This document shows, piece by piece, positions 1 through 10,356 of a stretch of DNA of 27,815 nucleotides (position 1 is the first letter of the stretch; each line of letters starts with the position of its first letter). The stretch spans positions 1-27,815 of the forward strand of contig JAYMGJ010000820.1 of NCBI GenBank assembly GCA_037178675.1. Direction: 5' to 3'. The notes under the pieces are model-generated. The model saw only the letters and a program-made list of their open reading frames with translations, did not search any database and had not been told where the DNA came from. The translations under genes were made by a program, and so were the position numbers. This stretch comes from Scleroderma bovista (lineage: Eukaryota > Basidiomycota > Agaricomycetes > Boletales > Sclerodermataceae).

Positions 1-687
1 CACTATTGCGACCTAGAGGACCCACAGCAATGCTCAGGTTTCCACCCAGGGTCAATGACCCAGCAGACATGAATGATTTCTAGATATCAGTCAGGTGGAA
101 AACGTGCAAGTAACGTGCTCTCGAAGCTTACGACCGCCTGTAGGCACAATATGTAGTAATTGAAATGAGAACAAGTTAGAGATGAGTCACTCACAGAAGT
201 CGAGTTGAGGACGATCAGGAAATCTGTTAGTTCAGCACCAAGCTGGCCGCCGACGCCGACCCCGGCGCATCCTATGGCACTAGGTGCAGACCAACCTTTG
301 AAGGAGTGGTTTCTTTCCAGTGATATAGCTGGTATAAACGAGGCAGGACTTACTTCCGTCACTTAGCTTTGCAATGGCAATGCCAGTCCCGCCTCTAGCG
401 GAGAAGAGGAATCCAGCCTTGAAGATGGTGAAGATGGCAAATCCTTTGGCATTTTCTAATATATGCCGTGGGATGACCTAGTGCATGTAGTTAAACTACT
501 ACTGTGCAGCATCATAGAAGGAGGGGCAACGAACGCCGTCGAGGCCATTATTTCTGCTATCCACAAAAGAGCTAACTACAAGATATGTCTAGGTTGGACT
601 GTGACACGGGAGACTTGACTCACATATCCTGACTGCTTTATCGCATTCCTTCGGCAATGTCTGCGGTAGCACGGTGTATAACTTCAT
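1..687 (-). CDS. SYLF/Ysc84-domain protein, 5' part (3' end beyond window)
   Basis: Exons on the minus strand: 624-687, 535-575, 354-477, 195-295, 132-137 and 1-79 (continues off the left edge). The spliced frame starts MKLYTVLPQTLPKECDKA and runs through the family landmarks IPRHILENAKGFAIF, KAGFLFSARGGTG, WSAPSAIG, GGQLGAELTDF and SLTLGGNLSIAVGP. These are diagnostic of SYLF (Ysc84/SH3YL1) domains, which bind phosphoinositides and, in yeast Ysc84, actin at endocytic sites. About 138 residues are visible; the rest of the domain and any C-terminal SH3 or FYVE domain would lie outside. One exon (132-137) is only 6 nt and encodes Ala-Val; without it the LNSTS-AVKSFMSAG join fails. The intron at 478-534 uses a GTTCGT donor. 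The start is the only ATG in frame ahead of the conserved LPKEC motif. The spliced frame has no stop. Its neighbour on the same strand is the dehydratase relic. Confidence 0.85.
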
Positions 688-1313
688 CTCTAAAGCCTTG
701 GCAGGCTCAACGGCAGAAGGTAAAATGCTGGTCCTTGATTTCAAGAGGGAGATGTCCAAGTTCTAGTCACCACAGCCTCCGCAGTGGTGCCATTGGACTA
801 CGCACGGTCAGCGCAGCTCCTTACCACCTTAGGCAGCACTTCTCGGTGGCAATAGAGACCTCTTTGGACAAAAACCCAATTACATACTATGATTATGTCA
901 CCAGAACAAAGCCAGTTAGAAACGCCAGGCACCTTGTTTATGTTCACGCCCATATATTTCTAACACTGACCTCCCTGGGACGTGCCAATCATGACTGCAC
1001 CATTCACTTTGTTGATACCTGTACACTTGTGCAGCGGTCCTTTGTTACACGAAATTGTGCGGATGTCGAAAAAAGCGTCTACAAAGGTCTACAATTTCCA
1101 CGCGTAGTGACCTTGTAAACAAGGTGATGTACAGCGCTCAAAGCCTATGTGAAGCTCCGTTGTGACATACCACATACATACACTTCTTGCGGACAGTATC
1201 TAAGTTGATTGTTGTAGTTACTTAAGTGAGTAGTATACATTGAGTATACAAGTGTTTTATGTATATACATTTTCGATTTGTGGGATAGAAAATTCACACA
1301 TATTTTGGACATC
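688..1313. other. Intergenic region, no supported gene
   Basis: This 626 bp stretch separates the SYLF gene from the last recognisable codon of the dehydratase relic. A plus-strand open frame from 657 to 1118 overlaps SYLF exon 1 and has no recognisable motif. The missing C-terminal part of the dehydratase would have lain here, but I see no trace of it in any minus-strand frame. A short sequence at about 836-871 resembles one at 12714-12750 (see findings). Confidence 0.5.
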
Positions 1314-4210
1314 TTAGTATCGGAATGGTGTCGTTGGGAACTCAAACCTACGGGTATTGTTAATATTCAAGAAGCACATTAGAACACGAATTTCGCTTAC
1401 GCAGGCCAAAGATCATACTTCTGCTGGTTCTCCTCGAGCGGAGGTTTGACCGGGAGTGCATGGTTCCCAAATTCTGACGATAACCAAGCATGTCACGGAT
1501 AGTCTACAGTGCCATTTGACCGTAACTGGGGTCTAGCAACACGCCCGTCCTGAATCTTCCAGAGAGGCCCAAGTTCATATCCATGTCGTACACCCGCAGT
1601 AGATTGCCTTTCAAACTCTCAACGTATACTCTAGTTGTTTGTCCACGAGCTCGGTATCATCGAAGTAATGCTATAGAGGGATTAATTAATCAGTAAAGGA
1701 TGGAATGAACGATACACAGCGGGTCGCAAAAGTACTTCGACTTACCAACCTCCAGCCCATTTGATAAGCAATAGTGGATCCAAGCGCCCATGCTTGGATA
1801 TGCACAACGTGATCCATCGCATCATCATCGAAGTAGACATGGAATCCCGTCATATTATAGAATTCGAAGCCTTTAAAATCTGGGGTGGTAATCACCATCT
1901 TGTAGAGGAAACGTTGAAATAGATGGAACTTACTCTCACGACCCCAGTCCAAATTTTCAACTTTGATGAACGGGAACTTCATGGATTTGACGTCTGCAGG
2001 GACATCCATGGCAGGGAAGATATTTTCAGTGGTGATATCACTTATGGACCCTGGGACATCCGAGGAATAGGCTCGACATGCAAGACAATAGCACCCGTTG
2101 TTCCTGCTTTGACTCCTCCCCCATAAAACCTTGTTGTGGAGACCTGGACCAGGCGCGATCGCACGAGGTTGCGAGAACCAGCCGTTTTAATCCATGAAAA
2201 AAATAGACCCTAGTGGGAAACCGTCAGTCCAGAGGAGTAGGAGTAGATGCGAGTTTACCATAGATAGCCTTCACCCCTCCGCTCTGCCCATTTAAATAGG
2301 TGGCTAATGGAGGCCGAACCATCAGGGTCAATTTCCACCCAGCAATAGTTATCATAGGCATCACTGGTACTTTACCATGGGGAACTAGGGCTGGTCGCGG
2401 TACTCGCAACATGACCTCCTTTTCGAGTCTGGTTACTGAAATAGGATGCAGTGCGTTGATGCAGATGCTGGGTGGGTCTGGTCCTGTGTGATATCCAGGA
2501 ATGTAATACGAAGTGGAAGCAATGTCCTGGTTTCATAAGAAGGAGTCAGCCTCATGAGTGGATACTCTAGTTTAAAATACCAACTGTACTGCCATGATTT
2601 GTGAATCCCGAAACAGCAAGACGTCCAGCAGATGCATGGGTGACTTTCTCTTTTATAAATTTTCCACTCGCCAGGTCTGAATGATTGAAAGTTACGAAAA
2701 GAGTCCTACGTTTACTAGCTGAGACAAGGATCAAAGTTTAGCAGGTGGAACCAAGAAACAGTAGCATACACAACTTATGTGCCCCTATACAAGCGATAGC
2801 GAATGCATCAATATGTGTTGTGGAATCCTTCATCGATGCCACATGATGAATAATTCCTGTATACCCTGCATTTAAGGGACCAAATTCATTGATCTGAACA
2901 CGTCTCCAGGAACATGAGCTATCGCTGAGCGACTCCCCTCCAATAGGGAATGCATATTGCTTCAAGTAAACAGACACACTGTTTCCGTGGAAGGCCTAAT
3001 TATTTGAAAATATGATATCATATAACGTTTTACGACAAGTACGAAAGGTACTTACTTTGCATGCGACAATATATCCTACCGCATTGTTGCCAACACGTGC
3101 GACATCCACAGATCCTGATCCCCAGTAAGGGTTACCTCTACTCTGCGGAAGGCCGTTACCAACAACTCTGCTCCGCCATGCCAAACGTGGTGTGACATCT
3201 GCCCAAAGAGCAACAACACCCTCCCTTGAAGCTATTAAAACCATATCACGACCATCATTGCTCATTTCCTTCAACAACTTGGCATCGTGGATTAGATGGA
3301 ATGTTGTCGGAAGGGGAACAGATCTTGACCAGCTCTCTGGGCCGTTACTGCGGTCATTTCCATAGGTAGGGGTGAAGAGAATTACATCCACCGGAGAGTT
3401 CCGCTGACCTGATCCAGGAATAACCGGAAAGGTCAAGACTTCTGTGACATCGGTTGGAGTAAAGTGAGCAGCTAAAAAAAAACATTTAGTGCATTTAGAG
3501 AGGGAAACGATAGAACACGATCTAGTAGTCTTGAACCAAATGGTTGAATAAGCCCACGAAAAACACGGCGATCAAGCACGCGCGTTGCTTACCTGTGCAT
3601 CCAGGTCGACTTGCCAATTTCACGAGCCGTCCAGTGAGAATTAGTATCCTTTGTACCTAGGTTTTGTAGCCATTGGACGCAGCCACCGTTCTTATCCAGG
3701 CCCCACAACTTGGGTACAAATCAAACCAAAGCTGTTTATAATAATACACAATTAAATGACTCGCATCATCCAGGTTTGGACCATGGTTATCACAAATGAT
3801 TACTATGGTCATGGTCAATGATAGTCGATGTTCATGTATCGACGGGGCATTACCGTCATTGAAGCCATTTCCAGTGAGATCAGCATAAGTCCAGTGTGGC
3901 AACAGGAAATTGCAGTTGTTGGATAACAGTGTTTCTCCACCCAGAAGAACTGTAGATATTTTGTCAAGAAAATGAGTCAGTAGAGCCACGTCAACGCCTA
4001 ACTAACCTGGGTGCTGTTCAGATTCTGAAAGAGCTTGAGTTCTGAGCGCCGGTTAGCGGTGCCCAAGCCATATCCAATCAGATCATGGATAGTTCCTCTG
4101 GCAGTGGAGAAAGGGAAGGCCTCTAGCCAATGCCCGTCTGTAGCAACAGGCTTCTCGCCGCTATGAACACTTCCGTTATCGACTGCGTTGATCGTGCTCG
4201 AATTGGACAT
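1314..4210 (-). pseudogene. Decayed aldos-2-ulose dehydratase (pyranosone dehydratase)
   Basis: Blocks characteristic of fungal aldos-2-ulose dehydratase occur in the right order: GHWLEAFPF and IGYGLGT near the ATG at 4210, TYADLTGNGFND, IICDNHGPNLDD, GGCVQWLQN, VDVILFTP, NGLPQSRGNPYWGSGS, AFHGNSVSVY, FGPLNAGYTG, EVMLRV, DVKSMKFPF, GFHVYFDDDA and ELGPLWK. The enzyme, a beta-propeller followed by cupin domains, converts glucosone to cortalcerone. Damage: stop codons inside the conserved MD-K-NG motif (TAA, 2187-2189) and the DYP-W-HAW motif (TGA, 1493-1495). In-exon frame changes lie near 3891-3900, 2113-2123 and 2040-2052. About 25 residues are missing near 1690-1750, where the family has a His-rich cupin metal site. 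The frame ends at 1314, so the C-terminal part is lost. Most introns still have GT-AG ends (for example 2997-3056), so decay is probably recent. Some junctions can be re-spliced around a frameshift, but the two stops cannot. Confidence 0.85.
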
Positions 4211-4678
4211 GATTCAAAATATAGATGAATGGACTGGGAGTTTCAGACGTAAAAAGGATTCGCGGATTGACATAGATGTTGGTTGCGACGGCCGCAAATC
4301 CTCAAACAGTCCTCTTATACCCTCAGACCTCTTCGCCCCCAGTAATGGATCTCGTAAATATCCTCGCTTCCTAGTGGTAGCCACTGGCCAAAGGTTAATA
4401 CTGAAGTTTTGCATGCGAACGAGTTGAAGCGATGAGGGAACCCAGGAGTCACCCCTGTTCTCTTTTGGTTCCGCTTCGACTGAGTTGTACGTCACGGTGA
4501 CAAGATTCTCTGGGGTGGCGGTGAACTACGACGAATTGAGCAGGACACTGACATACCAACCATGACACTCCAAAAACAACGTCCTGCACTGAAAAGATCT
4601 GGGTCGCGGTATGACGGGGCTCCTTTTAATTGAGCCCACGCAGGCCGATTGAGACAATTATACATAAAAACTTTGATG

Positions 4679-4737
4679 CATCCGAATGGCCGTGAGACAA
4701 TGAAGGTCTTTTGAATTGTCGCACAGCCATTCGGATG
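4679..4737. repeat. Inverted repeat, 23-nt arms with 13-nt loop
   Basis: Arm 4679-4701 pairs with arm 4715-4737. The outer 12 bp (catccgaatggc / gccattcggatg) are perfect and the inner GTGaGACAAT / ATTGTCgCAC pair with one mismatch. In all 21 of 23 positions pair. The loop is 4702-4714. It could be a transcribed hairpin, a palindromic regulatory site, or the footprint of a small mobile element. Confidence 0.75.
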
Positions 4738-5399
4738 TCCCCGCTACATACTTACAGCGAGGCAGAACGAGGAACAAACAAATACATATATTACTTTGCC
4801 CATCTGCCGCAGGAAGTACTCGGTGGTCCACGACCTGTGTGGTTCAGTGGAGGCGAGAGAGGTGGAGCCGCCCTGCAGGTGGGTGGGAGTGGGACACGCC
4901 TTTTCTGGCTCATGGCAATCATCGAAAGCTGGAACCCTGTTGATGCTGCCGCTACCACCACTCAGCAACCCCTCACCCTGTACTTACAGTAAGTATTGCT
5001 ATCTATTGCTATGCAGGTAAACAAATTCATGTTACGTATATATCAGGCCTAGCATGATGCCCCCAGATATAACCGCACCAATATTTTCTCCATTGAACGC
5101 TTCGTCTTCCCTGTGTCGACGACCATATCTCCTGATCCGCTGTTGACTCAAGGTTTGGAAATCATATCTGTCATCTAGATTGTGGTAATGATTTGGGGTT
5201 AGATTCTGACACCTGTGGCTCATTGGACAGTTGTTGCGGGGTGACAGCATGGCATTGTTTTGTTGAGCACGCCGTCATGCAGTTCCTATAGAGGGCATGC
5301 TGCCTATCATAAATCGTGATCCCCTGTCGAGATAAGACCTCCGCTCATAATTTGCAAAAATCGTCCAGATCATAGGGACTCCGTAGGTCATCGAAGGTG

Positions 5400-5421
5400 C
5401 TTTGTTCTCTACAGAACAAAG
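5400..5421. promoter_or_regulatory. Perfect palindrome upstream of pyranose oxidase
   Basis: CTTTGTTCT and AGAACAAAG form perfect 9-bp arms around a 4-nt spacer (CTAC), about 175 bp before the oxidase ATG. The form fits a site for a dimeric transcription factor, or a hairpin. No known factor is assigned. Confidence 0.4.
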
Positions 5422-5535
5422 ACGAATCAAGTATGCACGTGTGATGCAGTCCAAACCGCTCAGCTTCGAGGCTCGGACTTACTAGATGTGCCAACGGAGC
5501 ACCCGCAATTCTGTTGCAAATTCCTTCTACCCTTC

Positions 5536-5544
5536 GATATAAAT
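5536..5544 (+). promoter_or_regulatory. TATA-like element of pyranose oxidase gene
   Basis: GATATAAAT lies about 50-60 bp ahead of the ATG at 5597. Position and sequence fit a core promoter with a short 5' leader; the transcription start is not known. Confidence 0.4.
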
Positions 5545-5596
5545 CCTCTCATGAGTTCGTAATATCAACTTCCATAACTTTCCTGAATTTCCCCCA

Positions 5597-8500
5597 ATGT
5601 CTACTGATCATCCGCGCCACCCAGTTCATGACAGACCTGACTTCAAGGATAAGGATGTTCATGTATGCTTACTGCCAATAATCTTTATGTAGGCCATTCT
5701 CTGACTTGATACGAAGGTGTTTATCGCAGGTTCTGGTCCAATCGGGGCGACCTTCGCACGTCTGCTAGTTCATGCGGGCTTCAACGTAAGTAGAACATCG
5801 TTCCAAAATGAATTTCGTTCTCAATAAACCATAGGTGGTCATGGCTGATATCGGTGATCAGTAAGAGTCGCAGAACGCGGATTAATGGGATTCTAATCTA
5901 GGTTCTGCAGGGCAACTAGGGTCCCAGCATCCCATAAGAAAAATGAAATTGAATATCAGAAGGATATGGATCGTTTCGTTCCGTAGGCATGAATTCCTAG
6001 CCTCCGTTGTCCATCTAACTGGTAATCTTGTCAGAATTGTCCAGGTGAGTAAAATCGAACCAAAGATACAACTATGTCATATAAACCTATGGAAAGGGGG
6101 CCCTATCCCCCGTCTCAGTGCCTCCATCCCGCACGTACATCAATAACTTGGATCCAGCTGCTTACCAGTTTGTAGACACCACTTGTATATTAAGCTTAAG
6201 GCTCATGCACATACAGGAATCCTGATCATTTCATCATAAAGGGGAGAAACCCGAATCAAAAAGACCACAAAAACCTGGTAGCAGAGCCCATCACCCGTTG
6301 CGTTGGAGGGATGGCTACGCACTGGTATGATGTCATCGTTCGGCTATTCACCATTCGGAGGTGATGCTTAGACCGCTGTTTAGGACTTGTTCGACTCCCA
6401 GGTTTACGGGCGAACAGCTTCCTTGCATTTTCAAGGATGAGGCGCTCAATCAGACTGAATGGGATGCTCTTTACGGTGTTGCGGAAAAGCTTATTGGGAC
6501 ATCGACCCACGAGTTCGATCAATCCATTCGCCACAATCTCGTTCTTAGGACCCTGCAAAAAGCATATCCAGACCGGAATGTCCAGCCATTACCATTGGCG
6601 TGTCATCGCTACTCAGAAGGATCACCTTATGTGTATTGGCACTCTGCGGCTGAGGTCGCTTATTCTGCCCTCCTCACATTTTTCAACCACTTAAGAGGTC
6701 TACACAGATTTATGGTGATATTTTCACCAACCCCAACAATCCCGATGGGTCGAAACGTGGTGCCTTTGCCCTACTCCCGAACACACGCTGCAGCAATTTG
6801 AGAAAGAAAGATGGGACTGGTCCATATGAAATCAAGGATATGTGAGTTCAATTCTACTGGTTGTGAACTCGGGATTCTCATGCCCGACAGTGTGGTTGAG
6901 GATCTCTTGAAGGACCGGAGTGTCAATCCCGTGTCAGGCCCAAGGACCCCAAAGTCAGAAATACGACGCTTCTACAGAATTGAGGCAAAGGTTGGTGTCA
7001 TATACCAGGTCTCCTAATATTCGACCCGCCTGAGCTCCTTGCTTTCTTTGACCGATCAAGATCTATGTTATTGCTGCAGGTAAGCCAACCCCTATGATCC
7101 CATCTGAACTTCCTACAAAGTTGAAGTACATAGGTGCTGTTGGCACACCACAGGTATACTTCGTGTCCTTGTTTTTGTATATGGACTTACCCCATCACGT
7201 ACACTTACTTCAGATTTTGGCTAACTCGGGTTTTGGTGGATTCGAAGATGAGAGCAACCCTATAATTCCGAACCTCGTGGGTATAACCAATTCGCAAATG
7301 GTGTGGATCCCTCACTTCATTCTTAGGGCCTCCGCATTACGGAGAAGCCGTATGTAGCCTCCAATAATTCTGATGAAGTCCTGGCTGACCTCCGTATAGC
7401 TTGGCATTCTGCCAAATAGTACTAAAGAAGGTAAGTATTTTGGCTTTGATTTCCTAATAGTACTGAGAAGTGTTTTTTTTTTTCTGCAGGAACTTGTAAG
7501 TACCTTCCGCTGATGTCCGATGTTCTTATTATGTAACTTGCCCTAGATCGACAGTATCCCCAGAGTTGGCGATGAATTCCCGATGTAGGTGTCTACCACA
7601 ACATATGGTATTGAGGATGCATTCATTGATATACTTAGTCCGCTCAATGATCCTGAGCCACAAATCACTATTCCTTTTGCACCTTCGGAGCAACTTTGGC
7701 ATATTCAAATTCATCGTGATGCGTTCAACTATGGTGAAGTTGGCCCGAAAGCAGATCCACGTGTTGTCGTTGACTTGAGGTGCGCCCCAGCTCCCTTCGA
7801 ACATCAACAACATTCGACTCATTTCTCGAAGGTGGTTTGGGCGGCAAGGGCCTGATGTGACAAACAAGCTTATTTTTGAAAGGGAATACAAAGACGCATA
7901 TGATATGCCTCAGCCCACCTTTGTATACAGTCCCACGGAGCCATACATTACCCAAGCGCATGACATGATGAGAGAGTACGTGGATTCTCATCCCTTTCAC
8001 AATTTCTTTTGCCAATGATGCAATTAATGTAGTATGACGGAAGTCGCCCACAAGCTCGGTGGATATCTTCCTGGTATGTAGAACAACCAAGTACTATCAT
8101 ATCGTTCTTTTTTGACGCGTGAATAGGATCCTACCCACAGTTCATGCCGTACGTTCTCCGAATTCATATCGTTTGCTGAGTGGGAATCTAAATCAATGTG
8201 GCGATGTAGTCCAGGTTCGGCTTACCACCTTGGAGGTTCAACCCGACTCGGCCACAGGTGCGCTTTTCATATCCTTCAACAATGAGACAACCAAACCTAT
8301 TTTGTAGTCTAGATGAGACCGTTGGAGATTATAACTCGCAAGTCTGGAACTTCACTAACCTCTACGTTGGTGGAAATGGAAACATACCAACACCCTACGC
8401 TACGAACCCGACACTCACATCTATGTGCTTTGCTTTACGTGCTGTACTGAAGATCAAGAAGGACCTAGGCCCCAATCACCAGGTTCACGCCCCTGCGCAG

Positions 8501-8608
8501 GGTGTCGAAGTTGATCCTGTTACAGAAGATGACTTTAAATTCGTTTTGGACAATCTGCCAGATTTCAAGCATTATCAGATGCCACCTAGCGCTGATTTGA
8601 CTTTTTGA
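5597..8608 (+). CDS. Pyranose 2-oxidase-like GMC flavoprotein
   Basis: Model of 23 exons: 5597-5662, 5717-5785, 5835-5860, 5911-5977, 6035-6044, 6119-6167, 6217-6324, 6384-6654, 6708-6841, 6891-6990, 7061-7079, 7134-7153, 7214-7276, 7327-7349, 7400-7430, 7490-7495, 7547-7564, 7616-7779, 7832-7975, 8033-8073, 8127-8148, 8210-8257 and 8308-8608, giving 599 aa against about 620 in known enzymes. Motifs: FAD-binding [11 protein letters not shown] (27-37); GGMATHWT with the His that carries covalent FAD (about H131) and the following Thr (T133); [42 protein letters not shown] with the likely catalytic His (about H490); GNGNIPT with the partner Asn (about N525); NPTLTSM. The enzyme oxidises glucose and other pyranoses at C2, producing H2O2. 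There is no signal peptide, as in other pyranose 2-oxidases. The joins at 5978-6118 and 7431-7615 are the least certain. It lies divergent to the dehydratase relic. Confidence 0.83.
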
Positions 8609-10356
8609 AGAGTGACGATATGTCATGGCAACGCCCAAATGGGTCAGCTTTTTCGTCTGTACACGTGTATAGTATCTGCTGTTTGATGACTTCGTGCAAG
8701 TTGGCTGTTTTGTTTTCAAATTAGTTGTTTACAAGTGCAAAATATATGTCGGTTTATTTCGAAAAATTGGCTGGTGTCTTTCGTGTCTAACATGTTACAG
8801 GACTGTGGGCTCGACGCAGCTGGACTTCGTCTGCAATAAGTGTTCTCGGAGTCGTAGGGGCAAGTACTATGTATGCATCTCACTCAATAGAAATCACTGG
8901 ACTGGACGGTCCCAGGCACATCCTCGATGTTATCGACGATCTAGCGCGCTACGGACCTGCTACAAGCACGTATTTATGTAGTACAGTGGCACCCAACGCC
9001 TGTGGTACGGATGCACTGTAACAGGTAGTACGTTCCAGGAAGGACAAGTTCAATATGGCGCTTGACTAGGACCTGGGCATGATAGTCGATAGTAGTTCAG
9101 GACATTCAATGAAGGCTACGGTACCACTGTTCGATTTCCTAATAGCAGTCCGCACAACAGTTAGCTATCATGCAAGATCCGCGTCGCGGTAAAGTTACTC
9201 TGAAAAACAGAAGGTAGTGAGACGATGTCAAAGCAAGATGGTCCCCAAAGACGTACGACTACACTCAATGGATCCGATCATCTCCAAAATTTTCGCATCC
9301 GGCATCAACACAACACTCCACAATCTCACCATGCATATATCTCTTCGTCTATTTGTTTCGATTCTAATGACGAAGCCGGGTCACTATGTGATGATTTTGT
9401 TCGGTACCAGTAGTAGCCCCACTCGGAATATTGACGAAAGAGAGGAGATAGAGCAGAGGCACTACGCAGAGAGACGGGCCATGCCCCATAGCCAGACCGC
9501 ACTGATTTTTATCGGGAACAATTAAATGTGGGATGACAGTCAGGACAAGGAGCCATCGAATCAAAAATAGTGGACAGTCTGAATTCGCCGAAAACGGGGG
9601 ATTGGGGAAGGGGGCCACTTTCTTCATTGTGCTGCATGGTATATAGTAGCCCACAATTTGATGGTGAGTTTGCCGCATAGCCAGCAGGTAAGGTCCGGCG
9701 GTTGATGCACCGAATCTCGGAGGAGTCGGAAAACTAACCACAACATACCTTTAAGCCTAGTGCCTATGCAAATACTGCCTGCATAAATCATGAATACAAG
9801 AGTAATCCGAATACAGATCGGAACAGATCGGAGCCTGTGGTGGGCCAGTCAGTGCATACACGGGAATAGTATGACGATGACGTGCAGAGACAAAAAGATT
9901 CAATGGCTGGTCGCCAACACTAGAGGCAAAGTGAAGTGAGTCCGTGGTTACTCAAGTACTACTCACCGGTGTCGCCTTTGACGCTGACTCGGTCTCTGCA
10001 CCGCCTTGGATGTCGACACGGCTGTGGTGGGTACAATCGGCGAATGTCGTAGTTCATCAAATGCACGGCCGTCACGCAGGTCCGACCTTTGCATCCGAGT
10101 CCCACAGCAACAGTGCAGCCTGCAGGCAGGGTTCTCGTTGACTGTGCATTTGACGAACACTATCCACCAGTATCCACCGTTTGTCACAGCCACGTCAGTG
10201 GTAACCGCAGCCATGTACATGAGCACTAGGACAACCATGAAGGCTGTTCTGTTGACTGACAGTCCTCATGTTTCCTACAAAAGGCGACATTGATTCCACC
10301 CTTGTTCCTATCGAACACACTCATATTTCGCTCAGCACTCAGCCCCCGAGATAGTC
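8609..10356. other. Intergenic region, no supported gene
   Basis: This 1.75 kb stretch lies between the oxidase stop and the next ATG. It must hold the oxidase 3' untranslated region and the promoter of the membrane-protein gene. Open frames at 9217-9525 (+), 9364-9741 (-) and 9944-10293 overlap each other and show no recognisable motif. A short direct repeat (CAGATCGGA twice) lies near 9814-9833. Confidence 0.45.

Larger units (their letters stand above)
4211..5596. promoter_or_regulatory. Divergent intergenic region between dehydratase relic and pyranose oxidase
   Basis: This 1.39 kb stretch contains the upstream regions of both divergent genes. Overlapping open frames at 4711-5020 on both strands show no family motif and are treated as chance. 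It holds a 23-bp-stem inverted repeat at 4679-4737, a perfect 9-bp palindrome at 5400-5421 and a TATA-like site near 5536. A shared regulatory role is inferred only from the divergent arrangement. Confidence 0.45.

Noticed and set aside
657..1118. Plus-strand open frame of 153 codons
   Set aside because: It overlaps SYLF exon 1 on the other strand, shows no recognisable motif and has unnatural composition.
4711..5020. Several overlapping open frames on both strands
   Set aside because: Openness in several frames at once and lack of any family motif point to chance.
9217..10293. Candidate genes upstream of the membrane-protein gene
   Set aside because: The frames overlap on opposite strands and none shows a domain or credible exon structure.
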